Positions 1 to 6,562 of a stretch of DNA of 8,355 nt are shown in pieces; the stretch's first letter is position 1, and every line of letters starts with the position of its first letter. The DNA lies in the NCBI GenBank assembly GCA_964457935.1, contig CAYWFC010000037.1, forward strand, positions 1 through 8,355, written 5' to 3'. Position numbers and translations under genes: made by a program. The notes beneath the pieces were generated by a model. That model was not told where the DNA came from. It saw only the letters and a program-made list of their open reading frames with translations, and searched no databases. Source of the DNA: STF1-107 sp964457935. Its GTDB lineage: Bacteria; Bacillota; Clostridia; Christensenellales; UBA1242.

Positions 1-717
1 CTTTTGGTTGACTTGCGAGAAATCTCTTACCCTTTTTAGCAATCTATTCGCTATTCTAGGCGTACCACGACTGCGTCTAGCTATTTCCAGACTGGCATCA
101 TCGTCTATCTTGACTCCTAAAATATCTGCGGAACGTTTAATAATAGTCTGTATCTGTGCATTTGAGTACATCTCTAGCCTAGATATGATACCGAATCTAT
201 CACGCAATGGTCCTGACAGATTGCCTGCTTTGGTGGTAGCGCCTATTAGAGTAAACGGCTGAATTTTTAGGCGCATACTTCTGGCAGAAGGACCTTTGCC
301 TACTATAAAATCCAATGCATAGTCTTCCATAGCGGGATAAAGTATCTCTTCTACACTTCTATTCAATCTATGTATCTCGTCTATGAAAAGCACGTCATTT
401 TTGTTTAGATTGGTGAGTATAGCTGCCAGATCAGCAGCATGCTCGATGGCAGGGCCTGATGTAATTTTGATTTGACTACCCAATTCATTGGCTATGATGT
501 GACTAAGAGTAGTCTTGCCCAATCCTGGTGGTCCATATAGCAGCACGTGGTCTAGCGCATCTTTTCTCTGCTTTGTCGCCTCGATATAGACCTTTAAGTT
601 CTCTACTACTTTGTCCTGCCCCACATATTCGTCAAATGACACTGGGCGAAGTTTATTTTCCACCTCGCTATCAGTGAGATTTTTTGTGCTAGTGATTATT
701 CTATCTAAATCTTCCAT
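1..717 (-). CDS. ruvB: Holliday junction branch-migration ATPase RuvB (3' end cut by window)
   Basis: RuvB is the AAA+ motor that, loaded by RuvA, pumps DNA through Holliday junctions. The first 239 codons are visible. The N-terminal segment around LRPVSFDEYVGQ (residues 23-34) is typical. Walker A GPPGLGKTT is at 62-70, Walker B LFIDEIHR at 110-117, sensor 1 LIGATTKAG at 157-165, and the arginine-finger segment GPLRDRFG at 169-176. The frame is still open at base 1 (last residues SQVNQK). Compared with a usual length near 340, about 100 residues, mainly the C-terminal winged-helix domain, lie outside the window. The ATG shares one base with the ruvA stop (TAATG), so translation is probably coupled. 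The only ribosome site is a G-run (GGGGG) just upstream, inside the end of ruvA. Confidence 0.97.
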   Translation of the reverse strand, partial: MEDLDRIITSTKNLTDSEVENKLRPVSFDEYVGQDKVVENLKVYIEATKQRKDALDHVLLYGPPGLGKTTLSHIIANELGSQIKITSGPAIEHAADLAAILTNLNKNDVLFIDEIHRLNRSVEEILYPAMEDYALDFIVGKGPSARSMRLKIQPFTLIGATTKAGNLSGPLRDRFGIISRLEMYSNAQIQTIIKRSADILGVKIDDDASLEIARRSRGTPRIANRLLKRVRDFSQVNQK

Positions 718-1310
718 TATGCCCCCATTTCACGCAGTGCTTTTTGGATTATTTGCTCTGCAGTATCAGATTTATCAGCCACTTGTCGAGCCAAAATAGT
801 AGCATTTTGTTTAGATATGCCTAGACTAGTCAATGCCACTATAGCATCAGCCAGTGCTGTAGTAGTCGCACCCATCTCATCACGAGCGACAGGCATCACG
901 TACTCATACGGATTGATTTTATCTTTTAGCTCCAATACTATGCGTTCAGCAGTCTTTTTGCCTATGCCCTTTACTCCTGCTATCACGCTAACGTCCTCGC
1001 CGACTATACTAGCCACTAGATCACTCTGTTTTACGCTAGATAATATCTGTATAGCGGTCTTTGCTCCCACGCCGCTGACAGTGATAAGTTGCAAAAACAG
1101 ATTTTTCTCTTCTCTACTCTCGAAGCCAAACAAAGACAATTCATCGTCCCTTATGTGCATATATGTGTATACCTGCACTGGTTGATTTTCATCAGGCATA
1201 TTGCAATACGCGCCATTAGTCAATAGCACTTCGTATCCGATGCCTGCACATTCTATTATCACGTAATTATCCAGTTTTTCTCTCAATATTCCATTCAAAA
1301 AACCTATCAT
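717..1310 (-). CDS. ruvA: Holliday junction DNA-binding protein RuvA
   Basis: RuvA forms the tetramer that holds the four-way junction open and recruits RuvB. The protein is 197 aa, usual for the family. The OB-fold domain starts with MIGFLNG. The acidic pin region RDDEL has D55 and D56, matching E55/D56 of E. coli RuvA. Two helix-hairpin-helix motifs follow: VSGVGAKTA (78-86) and VKGIGKKTA (113-121). The C-terminal RuvB-contacting domain covers about 148-197. The frame is open upstream for 53 more codons, but those overlap ruvC and do not look like RuvA. The start at MIGF has AGGAG five bases upstream, in the 13-base gap after ruvC. The stop overlaps the ruvB start. Third gene of yebC-ruvC-ruvA-ruvB. 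Confidence 0.97.
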   Translation of the reverse strand: MIGFLNGILREKLDNYVIIECAGIGYEVLLTNGAYCNMPDENQPVQVYTYMHIRDDELSLFGFESREEKNLFLQLITVSGVGAKTAIQILSSVKQSDLVASIVGEDVSVIAGVKGIGKKTAERIVLELKDKINPYEYVMPVARDEMGATTTALADAIVALTSLGISKQNATILARQVADKSDTAEQIIQKALREMGA

Positions 1311-1323
1311 CTCGTCTCCTATG

Positions 1324-1809
1324 TTATATAGCATTTTGTGACAAAACACTATTAGTCTGTATATGACACAGCGCGACCGCGAGCGCGTCAGCTGCATCAT
1401 CTGGCTTAGGTATATTAGGCAATCCCAGTATGGATTTGACCATGAATTGCACTTGCTTTTTCTCAGCACGCCCCACGCCAGTCAGCGCTTGCTTTATTTG
1501 CAGTGGTGTGTATTCGTATATTTTGTCTATACATTGCTTGCATGCCAAAATCAATACTCCGCGCGCCTGAGCCACGCCCACTGCAGTGGTGGTATTGGTA
1601 TTGAAAAAAAGTTCTTCTATGGCTACTTGGTCTATTTTGTAGTGTTGTATCAATTCCTGTGCGCCTTTATATATAGTGAGCAAACGTTCGCTCATAGGCA
1701 TCTCTTTTGGCGTAGTGATTACTCCATAATCTATCATTCTATTATCCGTACTATCCACCACTCCGAAGCCTATTATGGCATATCCAGGATCTAAACCTAA
1801 TACTATCAT
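1324..1809 (-). CDS. ruvC: Crossover junction endodeoxyribonuclease RuvC
   Basis: RuvC is the dimeric, metal-dependent resolvase that nicks Holliday junctions symmetrically, working with RuvAB. The protein is 161 aa. The RNase H-like fold starts IVLGLDPG, and the four catalytic acids can be placed at D7, E65 (in AIEELFF), D138 and D141 (in DDAADALAVALCH). The conserved VGVAQARG segment (77-84) and the basic GVGRAEKKQV stretch (111-120) are also family features. The ATG overlaps the yebC stop by one base (TAATG), with AGAGGA a few bases upstream in the end of yebC, which suggests translational coupling. ruvA follows after 13 bases. Confidence 0.97.
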   Translation of the reverse strand: MIVLGLDPGYAIIGFGVVDSTDNRMIDYGVITTPKEMPMSERLLTIYKGAQELIQHYKIDQVAIEELFFNTNTTTAVGVAQARGVLILACKQCIDKIYEYTPLQIKQALTGVGRAEKKQVQFMVKSILGLPNIPKPDDAADALAVALCHIQTNSVLSQNAI

Positions 1810-2528
1810 TAATCTTCCTCTAAATTATGATAAACTTCTTGTACATCATCACAGTCGTCAAATTTGTCTAGCATTTTCTCAAAAGTTGCCTTTTTGTCAT
1901 CATCCAGTTTGATGTAATTTTGTGGCACCATCTCGCTAACACTAGATAATATTACGAAATTGTTGCTCCTGTATTGTTCGGTCACACTGTCAAGTGTAGA
2001 CGGAGTGGTGATTACTGCAAAAATGTCACCGTCTTCAAAATCTATCACATCATTTTCTATGGCTATATCTACAGCCTTTTCGACATCAAAGTCAGCATTC
2101 TTTTCTATAGTAATTATGCCCTTGTAGTCAAAAAGATATGATACACATCCATTGCTACCTAGGCTACCGCCAAATTTATCAAAAATAAATCTAACATCTG
2201 ACGAAGTCCTGTTTTTATTATCGGTCAGACATTTTACGACCACAGCTACACCACCTACACCGTATCCTTCATAAGTCAAGTCGTAATAATTGCTGGTGTC
2301 CTGCTCAGCATTTTTCTTCAAATATGCATTGATTTTGTCATTTGGCATATTTACAGCCTTTGCCTTTTGTATAGCCAATTTTAGTCTAGGGTTGGCTGTA
2401 GGGTCTGCTCCCCCTATTTTGATAGCGACCATTATTTCTTTTCCTATCTTTGTAAATGCTTTTGCTCTTTGAGCATCTGTTTTTTCTTTTGTTGCTTTGA
2501 TATTATTCCATTTGCTATGTCCTGACAT
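1809..2528 (-). CDS. yebC: YebC/PmpR/TACO1-family protein
   Basis: The protein is 239 aa, the normal length for the family. It opens with the hallmark MSGHSKWNNIK, then a basic helix-rich N-terminal region (TDAQRAKAFTKIGKEI), NPRLKLAIQKAKAVNMPND (47-65), YEGYGVGG (86-93) and NRTSSDVRFIFDKFGGSLG. Family members have been described as DNA-binding regulators and, more recently, as ribosome-associated factors that relieve pausing at difficult (for example proline-rich) stretches, as with mitochondrial TACO1. Which role applies here cannot be read from sequence. AAAGGAG (2537-2543) lies inside the end of the upstream methyltransferase gene, whose stop is three bases before the ATG. Placement before ruvC is the usual arrangement. 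Confidence 0.95.
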   Translation of the reverse strand: MSGHSKWNNIKATKEKTDAQRAKAFTKIGKEIMVAIKIGGADPTANPRLKLAIQKAKAVNMPNDKINAYLKKNAEQDTSNYYDLTYEGYGVGGVAVVVKCLTDNKNRTSSDVRFIFDKFGGSLGSNGCVSYLFDYKGIITIEKNADFDVEKAVDIAIENDVIDFEDGDIFAVITTPSTLDSVTEQYRSNNFVILSSVSEMVPQNYIKLDDDKKATFEKMLDKFDDCDDVQEVYHNLEED

Positions 2529-2531
2529 AGT

Positions 2532-3281
2532 TTAATCTCCTTTACTTAATTCATACATTAATATACTACCAGCCACGCCGGCGTTCAAACTCTCCATTTG
2601 GGTCATAGGTATAGTTAGCACCTCATCAGCAATGCTCAGTAATTCATCACTAATACCATTGCCTTCATTGCCTATGATTAGCCCATATCGACATTTTTGT
2701 GGAGGCTTGTACTTGTGTAAATTCTTTCCATTCATATCGCCCGCTATCAGGTGATCACATACCAATGATTTTTGCGATAAAATATCATCTTTTGTACAGA
2801 TGTGAAAATTGATTTTCGTCATACCGCTCATGCTGGAGCGAATGACCTTTTCGTTGTATAAATCTACACAATTCACTAAGTACATGTCGCTAAATCCAAA
2901 TGCGACAGCACTACGAATCAATGTACCTAAATTGCCGGGGTCTTGGATGTTATCTAATATTAGCGAATGCGCTTTTGATACACTAAATGTAGTGTCTATA
3001 CATTTGCATATACACAATATGCCTTGCGAGTGCACAGTGTCAGCAATTTCACTGAGCACTTTGTCAGACACGACGGATATATTCGGCAATCCACTATTTG
3101 TCGTCTGTTCGTATTGTGCCTGCGTGCATAGTGTGCACACTATATCGATATTGCCGTTCAGTGCGTCTTTGCAGCTTCTCAATCCTTCCAAAACAAACAG
3201 ACCATATTCGTATCTGTATTTTTTTTGTTTCAATTTCTTATAAATCTTGATACCAGCATTATTATCGGATAAATAATTCAC
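2532..3281 (-). CDS. SpoU/TrmH-family RNA methyltransferase, GTG start, probably leaderless
   Basis: This is a predicted S-adenosylmethionine-dependent 2'-O-methyltransferase of rRNA or tRNA with a SPOUT knot fold. The protein is 249 aa. A substrate-binding N-terminal domain (about 1-100, with GLFVLEGLR at 27-35) precedes the SpoU domain. Motif 1 is NIQDPGNLGTLIR (111-123), motif 2 LIIGNEGNGIS (201-211) and motif 3 IPMTQMESLNAGVAGSI (224-240). The target base cannot be assigned. The start is GTG: in frame upstream there is no ATG, GTG or TTG before a stop at 3318-3320, and the family N-terminus fits. There is no Shine-Dalgarno, and a consensus promoter puts +1 on the G of GTG. It lies just after rplT, as in many Clostridia, and heads the transcript into yebC-ruvCAB. 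Confidence 0.92.
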   Translation of the reverse strand: MNYLSDNNAGIKIYKKLKQKKYRYEYGLFVLEGLRSCKDALNGNIDIVCTLCTQAQYEQTTNSGLPNISVVSDKVLSEIADTVHSQGILCICKCIDTTFSVSKAHSLILDNIQDPGNLGTLIRSAVAFGFSDMYLVNCVDLYNEKVIRSSMSGMTKINFHICTKDDILSQKSLVCDHLIAGDMNGKNLHKYKPPQKCRYGLIIGNEGNGISDELLSIADEVLTIPMTQMESLNAGVAGSILMYELSKGD

Positions 3282-3287
3282 GTATAT

Positions 3288-3316
3288 ATTATATAATTTG
3301 TTTTGATAATAGTCAA
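3288..3316 (-). promoter_or_regulatory. Consensus promoter of spoU-yebC-ruvCAB
   Basis: TTGACT (3311-3316) is separated by exactly 17 bases from a perfect TATAAT (3288-3293). The first base expected to be transcribed, seven bases beyond the -10, is 3281, which is the G of the GTG start codon. It lies just past the rplT terminator, so the SpoU-Ruv group should be transcribed separately from the ribosomal protein operon. A 10-bp inverted repeat overlaps both promoter boxes. Confidence 0.8.
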
Positions 3317-3323
3317 ATTATAT
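3291..3323. repeat. Perfect 10-bp inverted repeat over the spoU promoter
   Basis: ATATAATTTG at 3291-3300 is the exact reverse complement of CAAATTATAT at 3314-3323, with 13 bases between. One arm overlaps the -35 box and the other the start of the -10 box. This could be an operator for a dimeric repressor. It is AT-rich, so chance is possible. Confidence 0.45.
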
Positions 3324-3337
3324 CGCCGAAAATCAAT

Positions 3338-3364
3338 AAAAAACTGCATATAATATGCAGTTTT
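3338..3364 (-). terminator. Rho-independent terminator of infC-rpmI-rplT
   Basis: Just after the rplT stop, an 11-bp perfect stem (AAAACTGCATA / TATGCAGTTTT, arms 3354-3364 and 3340-3350) with a 3-base loop runs into six T residues on the minus strand (3338-3343). Confidence 0.9.
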
Positions 3365-3369
3365 GTGAC

Positions 3370-3711
3370 TTATTTCACACTTTCACATAGTTTGGCAAAA
3401 GCAGCAGGCTCTGATGTAGCCATTTCAGACAATACCTTTCTGTTAAGATTGATATTATTTTTCTTCAAGCCATTGATAAATGCGCTATAAGTGATGCCAT
3501 TCGCTCTGCAACCAGCATTGATACGAACGATCCAAAGTCTTCTCATATCTCTCTTGCGGTGTTTTCTGCCAATATAAGCATATTGACCAGATTTCATTAC
3601 TTGCTCTCTAGCTACTCTATATAGTTTGCTTTTAGCGCCACGATAGCCTTTAGCCTGTTTTAATATCGCACGTCTTTTCTTGACAGCGTTTACTCCTCTC
3701 TTTACTCTCAT
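3370..3711 (-). CDS. rplT: 50S ribosomal protein bL20
   Basis: bL20 binds 23S rRNA early in 50S assembly and in several bacteria represses its own operon by binding the mRNA leader. The protein is 113 aa, close to the usual 117-119. It has the long basic N-terminal extension (MRVKRGVNAVKKRRAILKQA), GYRGAKSKLYRVAREQV, the Y-x-RKHRKRDMRRLWI core (46-61), INAGCRANGITYS and NINLNRKVLSEMA. AGGAGG lies just upstream of the ATG. It is the last gene of infC-rpmI-rplT, eight bases after rpmI, and is followed directly by a terminator. Confidence 0.98.
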   Translation of the reverse strand: MRVKRGVNAVKKRRAILKQAKGYRGAKSKLYRVAREQVMKSGQYAYIGRKHRKRDMRRLWIVRINAGCRANGITYSAFINGLKKNNINLNRKVLSEMATSEPAAFAKLCESVK

Positions 3712-3719
3712 ACGTCCTC

Positions 3720-3914
3720 CTACATTCCTAGCTGAGTGCGGATATTCTTAGCATCTGCCTTGGCCACGTAGGCAGTCTGTCTCAAATGTCTCTTTCTCTT
3801 TCTAGTTTTTTTGTTCAAAATGTGATTTTTGTTTTTGTGCGCGTGTTTGATAGTGCCGTTAGTATTGATATGAAATCTCTTTTTTACGGCTGATCTTGTT
3901 TTTGCTGAATGCAT
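3720..3914 (-). CDS. rpmI: 50S ribosomal protein bL35
   Basis: A small, very basic protein of 64 aa, the normal size for bL35. The family pattern is clear: KTRSAVKKRFHINTNGTIK, then HKNKNHILNKKTRKRKRHLR (26-45, matching the usual K-SHIL-KK-KRKR-LR core) and a short C-terminal helix. The N-terminus reads MHSAKT instead of the common MPKMKT. AAAGGAG precedes the ATG, and the gene lies between infC (12 bases upstream) and rplT (8 bases downstream). Confidence 0.97.
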   Translation of the reverse strand: MHSAKTRSAVKKRFHINTNGTIKHAHKNKNHILNKKTRKRKRHLRQTAYVAKADAKNIRTQLGM

Positions 3915-3926
3915 AATTTACTCCTT

Positions 3927-4436
3927 TTATTTCTTGATTGGCACTAAGAATAGACTAATCATTCTACCCTGTACCTCTGGTGCTTTGTCAATAGCGCCTA
4001 CATCTGCGACCATTTCGGCAAATTTATTCATTACTTCTACGCCAATTTGAGGTTTAGCTTGCATACGGCCACGCATTCTGATATACACTCTCACCTTGTC
4101 ACCGTTCTCCAAAAACTTTCGTACGGCTTTTGACTTTATCTGCAAATCATTATCGCCTATAGTCATAGATAATTGCATTTCTTTTAGTTTGATTACTTTT
4201 TGATTTTTCTTCTGGTCCTTCATTTTCTTCAGCGAGTCAAACTTAAACTTACCATAATCCATTATTTTACATACTGGTGGCTTGCCGTCTGGCGCGATCA
4301 TAACCAAATCTAGACCTTCTTCTTCTGCCAATTTATTAGCATGTTCGGCACTCACTATGCCTAACTGTGATCCGTCTGAACCTATCAATCGTACTTCAAT
4401 GCCTACGATCTGTTCATTCTTGAGTTGCTCTTTTAT
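3927..4436 (-). CDS. infC: Translation initiation factor IF-3, probable ATA start
   Basis: IF3 binds the 30S subunit, blocks premature 50S joining and rejects poor start codons. With the ATA start the protein is 169 aa, normal for IF3. The N domain has KNEQIVGIEVRLIGSDG (6-22), and the signature APDGKPPVCKIMDYGKFKFD lies at 48-67. The C domain contains KVRVYIRMRGRM (114-125) and ends in FLVPIKK. The start was chosen because AGGAGG (4443-4448) is six bases before ATA AAA GAG and the IF3 N-terminal alignment begins there; the only other nearby codons in frame are TTA and TTT. The ATG at 4485-4487 in the same frame lies inside the leader terminator. IF3 genes commonly use rare starts (ATT in E. 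coli), allowing IF3 to repress its own translation. Confidence 0.95.
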   Translation of the reverse strand: MKEQLKNEQIVGIEVRLIGSDGSQLGIVSAEHANKLAEEEGLDLVMIAPDGKPPVCKIMDYGKFKFDSLKKMKDQKKNQKVIKLKEMQLSMTIGDNDLQIKSKAVRKFLENGDKVRVYIRMRGRMQAKPQIGVEVMNKFAEMVADVGAIDKAPEVQGRMISLFLVPIKK

Positions 4437-4561
4437 AAATAACCTCCTAAAACAAAAAAAATGTGGGCGCTCAGCAAAGTCCCACATCTAAAATTACTAA
4501 ATATTTTTAGAAACCTCTCTCGCATTGCTCGAGGGTGAGAAGTGGTACTCCTACTTAAAGC
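4437..4561 (-). promoter_or_regulatory. Attenuated 5' leader of infC-rpmI-rplT (L20-leader-like)
   Basis: About 125 bases lie between the predicted transcription start and infC. They contain a hairpin (CTCG/CGAG, 4519-4533) and end in a full terminator just before the ribosome site. This arrangement matches the L20 leaders of Firmicutes, in which bL20 binds the leader and promotes termination. GTACCAC (4542-4548) could pair at six of seven positions with GTGGGAC (4479-4485) on the 5' arm of the terminator, a possible antiterminator. I did not fold it or match it to a covariance model. Confidence 0.7.
4454..4489 (-). terminator. Leader attenuator terminator before infC
   Basis: A stem ATGTGGG (4481-4487) / CCCACAT (4461-4467), extendable by a G-U and an A-U pair, is followed by eight T residues (4454-4461) on the minus strand. 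It lies upstream of the infC ribosome site, so it acts as an attenuator and not as the end of an operon. Confidence 0.88.
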
Positions 4562-4567
4562 ATATAG

Positions 4568-4596
4568 AATATACCACATCTCTCTTCTCTTGTCAA
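4568..4596 (-). promoter_or_regulatory. Promoter of infC-rpmI-rplT
   Basis: A perfect TTGACA (4591-4596), a 17-base spacer and TATATT (4568-4573) lie eight bases after the thrS stop. The expected start of transcription is near 4561. I see no terminator between thrS and this promoter. Confidence 0.88.
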
Positions 4597-4604
4597 CTGA
4601 TTTT

Positions 4605-6335
4605 TTACATTTTTTTAGTAATTATTTCTAATTCTAATCTAGCGATGAAGTCATCTAGTCTCAAATCACTGGCATTCTCATTCGCCCTACCACGTATCGA
4701 GATAGTCTCAGACTCTTGTTCCTTGTCTCCTAGTATGACTAAGTAAGGCACTTTTTGGCTAAGAGCTTCTCTGATTTTATAGCCGATTTTTTCATTTCTG
4801 ACATCCAATTCAGCCCTTATTCCTTTAGAGAACAGTTTGTCATACACGCGTCTAGCGTAGTCTTCGGTATGCTCGGATATATTCATCACTACTACTTGGG
4901 TAGGCGCCAGCCACAATGGGAACGCACCTGCAAAATTCTCAGTCAATACCGCGATCATTCTCTCCAGAGAGCCGTAGATCACTCTGTGTATCATAATAGG
5001 CTCTTTCTCTTTGCCATCTGCGTCAGTATATGTTAGATTAAATCTCTTAGGCAACTGCATATCGAGCTGAATAGTACCACACTGCCACTCTCTGCCTATG
5101 CAATCTTTGACATGGATATCTATCTTTGGACCATAGAACGCACCGTCGCCGGCATTGATTTTGTACTCGAGCCCTAATTGGTCAAGTCCATTCTTCAACC
5201 CTGTCTCAGCCAATTCCCATTCAGCCAATTCACCGATATGATTTTCTGGCATAGTAGATAATTCTACTGTGTAAGACAAACCGAATGTTTTGTAAGTCTC
5301 GTCTACCAATTTTATCACATTTTTGATCTCGTCTTCTATTTGATTAGGCAACATGAATATGTGAGCATCGTCTTGAGTGAAGCATCTAACCCTCAATAGC
5401 CCGTTCAAAGTACCACTTGATTCGTGGCGATGTACTTTGCCTAATTCGCCCACACGCAGAGGAAATTCTTTGTACGAATGTTTGTTTTGCAGATAATAAA
5501 GTATACCACCTGGGCAATTCATTGGCTTGATAGCGAAAGTATCATCTTCACATTTGAATGTATACATATTGTCCTTGTAGTGATCCCAATGCCCAGAACG
5601 CTCCCATAATTCTCTATTCATAGCCATAGGAGTTTCTATCTCTATATAGCCAGCCTTTCTGTGTATCTCGCGCCAAAAGTCCACTAATGTATTTTTCAAT
5701 GATAAGCCTTTTGGCATATAAGTAGGCATACCCTTGGCGTAATCAGATATAAAGAATAATCCCAATTCTTTGCCTAGTTTCCTGTGGTCGCGCTTCTGCG
5801 CTTCTTCCATCATCACAATGTAGTCATTCAGGTCTTTTTTGGTAGTAAAGCAATAGGCATATATTCGAGTCAGCATTTTGTTTTTCTCGTTGCCACGCCA
5901 ATATGCACCATTCACTTTGACCAACTTGTAGCCCAAATTTTGTAACTTGGCGGTATTTTCTACATGAGGTCCTCTGCACAAATCTACAAAATCCTTTCCT
6001 AGATAGTACACAGATATTTCCTCATCAGCAGGAAATTCATTTATGAGTTCTAATTTATATTCATTACCCTTAAACATCTCCAGCGCTTCTGATTTAGATA
6101 TTACTACTCTACTAAACTCTTCATTTGCGTTCATTATGGACTGCATTTCTTTCTGAATCTGTGGCAAATCTGATTCGGTGATTGTCTGTCCAAAGTCGAT
6201 ATCGTAATAAAATCCGTTTTCGATGGCTGGGCCGATAGTGAGTTTGGCACCGGGGTACAATCTCATTATGGCTTTAGCCATTACGTGTGCCATAGAATGT
6301 CGGCACATCATCAATTTGTCATCTTTGTTTTCCAT
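4605..6335 (-). CDS. thrS: Threonyl-tRNA synthetase, form lacking the TGS domain
   Basis: ThrRS attaches threonine to tRNA-Thr and edits Ser-tRNA-Thr in the cytoplasm. The protein is 576 aa against about 640 in E. coli. It begins at the editing (SAD) domain: H13, H17 and C120 (in DLCRGPH) correspond to H73, H77 and C182. The catalytic core has motif 1 near GYIEIETPMAMN (229-240), motif 2 VHRHESSGTLNGLLRVRCF (301-319) and motif 3 GSLERM (455-460). Zinc ligands are C274, H325 and H450, matching C334, H385 and H511. The anticodon-binding domain covers about 475-576. A steady offset near 60 shows that only the N-terminal TGS domain is missing. The ATG is well supported by AGGAGGAG four to six bases upstream. 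Expression is controlled by the T-box leader. Confidence 0.97.
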   Translation of the reverse strand: MENKDDKLMMCRHSMAHVMAKAIMRLYPGAKLTIGPAIENGFYYDIDFGQTITESDLPQIQKEMQSIMNANEEFSRVVISKSEALEMFKGNEYKLELINEFPADEEISVYYLGKDFVDLCRGPHVENTAKLQNLGYKLVKVNGAYWRGNEKNKMLTRIYAYCFTTKKDLNDYIVMMEEAQKRDHRKLGKELGLFFISDYAKGMPTYMPKGLSLKNTLVDFWREIHRKAGYIEIETPMAMNRELWERSGHWDHYKDNMYTFKCEDDTFAIKPMNCPGGILYYLQNKHSYKEFPLRVGELGKVHRHESSGTLNGLLRVRCFTQDDAHIFMLPNQIEDEIKNVIKLVDETYKTFGLSYTVELSTMPENHIGELAEWELAETGLKNGLDQLGLEYKINAGDGAFYGPKIDIHVKDCIGREWQCGTIQLDMQLPKRFNLTYTDADGKEKEPIMIHRVIYGSLERMIAVLTENFAGAFPLWLAPTQVVVMNISEHTEDYARRVYDKLFSKGIRAELDVRNEKIGYKIREALSQKVPYLVILGDKEQESETISIRGRANENASDLRLDDFIARLELEIITKKM

Positions 6336-6355
6336 AACTCCTCCTAAATAAAAAC

Positions 6356-6383
6356 AAAAAAATCGTCATACATAAGGACGATT
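6356..6383 (-). terminator. T-box terminator before thrS
   Basis: AATCGTC (6377-6383) pairs with GACGATT (6361-6367) across a 9-base loop, followed by seven T residues (6356-6362) on the minus strand. CCTTAT (6371-6376), in the loop, can instead pair with ATAAGG of the T-box sequence to form the antiterminator, so the two structures exclude each other. Confidence 0.92.
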
Positions 6384-6556
6384 CTCACCGCGGTTCCACC
6401 TTATTTGCTCAAAAATGAGCCACTCTTACAAAAGCGCACAAATCTCATGTAGTGGTTTCGCAGAATGTGTATAAAATGTCATCTCAGCCCCCGACACTCT
6501 CTGTATTCAGTGACACATACGCTACTTGGAACAATCAACGATTTGTTTGATTTGAT
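6356..6556 (-). ncRNA. T-box riboswitch, threonine-specific
   Basis: The leader senses uncharged tRNA-Thr and permits read-through into thrS. The T-box sequence AAGGTGGAACCGCGG lies at 6388-6402. Its TGGA should pair with a tRNA end of UCCA, implying discriminator base U73 on tRNA-Thr. Stem I closes with GTAG (6522-6525) pairing with CTAC (6449-6452), and just inside it the specifier ACC (6454-6456, a Thr codon) is followed by A. The AG-bulge-like CAGAGAG (6497-6503) and GGCTGAGA (6482-6489) are typical of stem I. A stem III hairpin, GCTCA/TGAGC, lies at 6407-6420. The antiterminator and terminator are mutually exclusive. Confidence 0.95.
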
Positions 6557-6562
6557 ATTGTT

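Noticed and set aside
1311..1469. 53-codon N-terminal extension of RuvA
   Set aside because: It overlaps the end of ruvC in another frame. MIGFLNG with AGGAG upstream is the normal RuvA start.
1363..1794. Plus-strand open frame of 143 codons
   Set aside because: It is antisense to ruvC with no ribosome site or recognisable family; the other plus-strand frames are likewise shadows of minus-strand genes.
3317..3322. Second TATAAT on the minus strand upstream of spoU
   Set aside because: It is part of the inverted repeat and its -35 position falls in the terminator T-run; the 17-spaced TTGACT/TATAAT pair is much better.
4437..4487. N-terminal extension of IF3 from an ATG at 4487
   Set aside because: The extra 17 codons run through the terminator hairpin, its T-run and the AGGAGG site; the segment does not resemble IF3.
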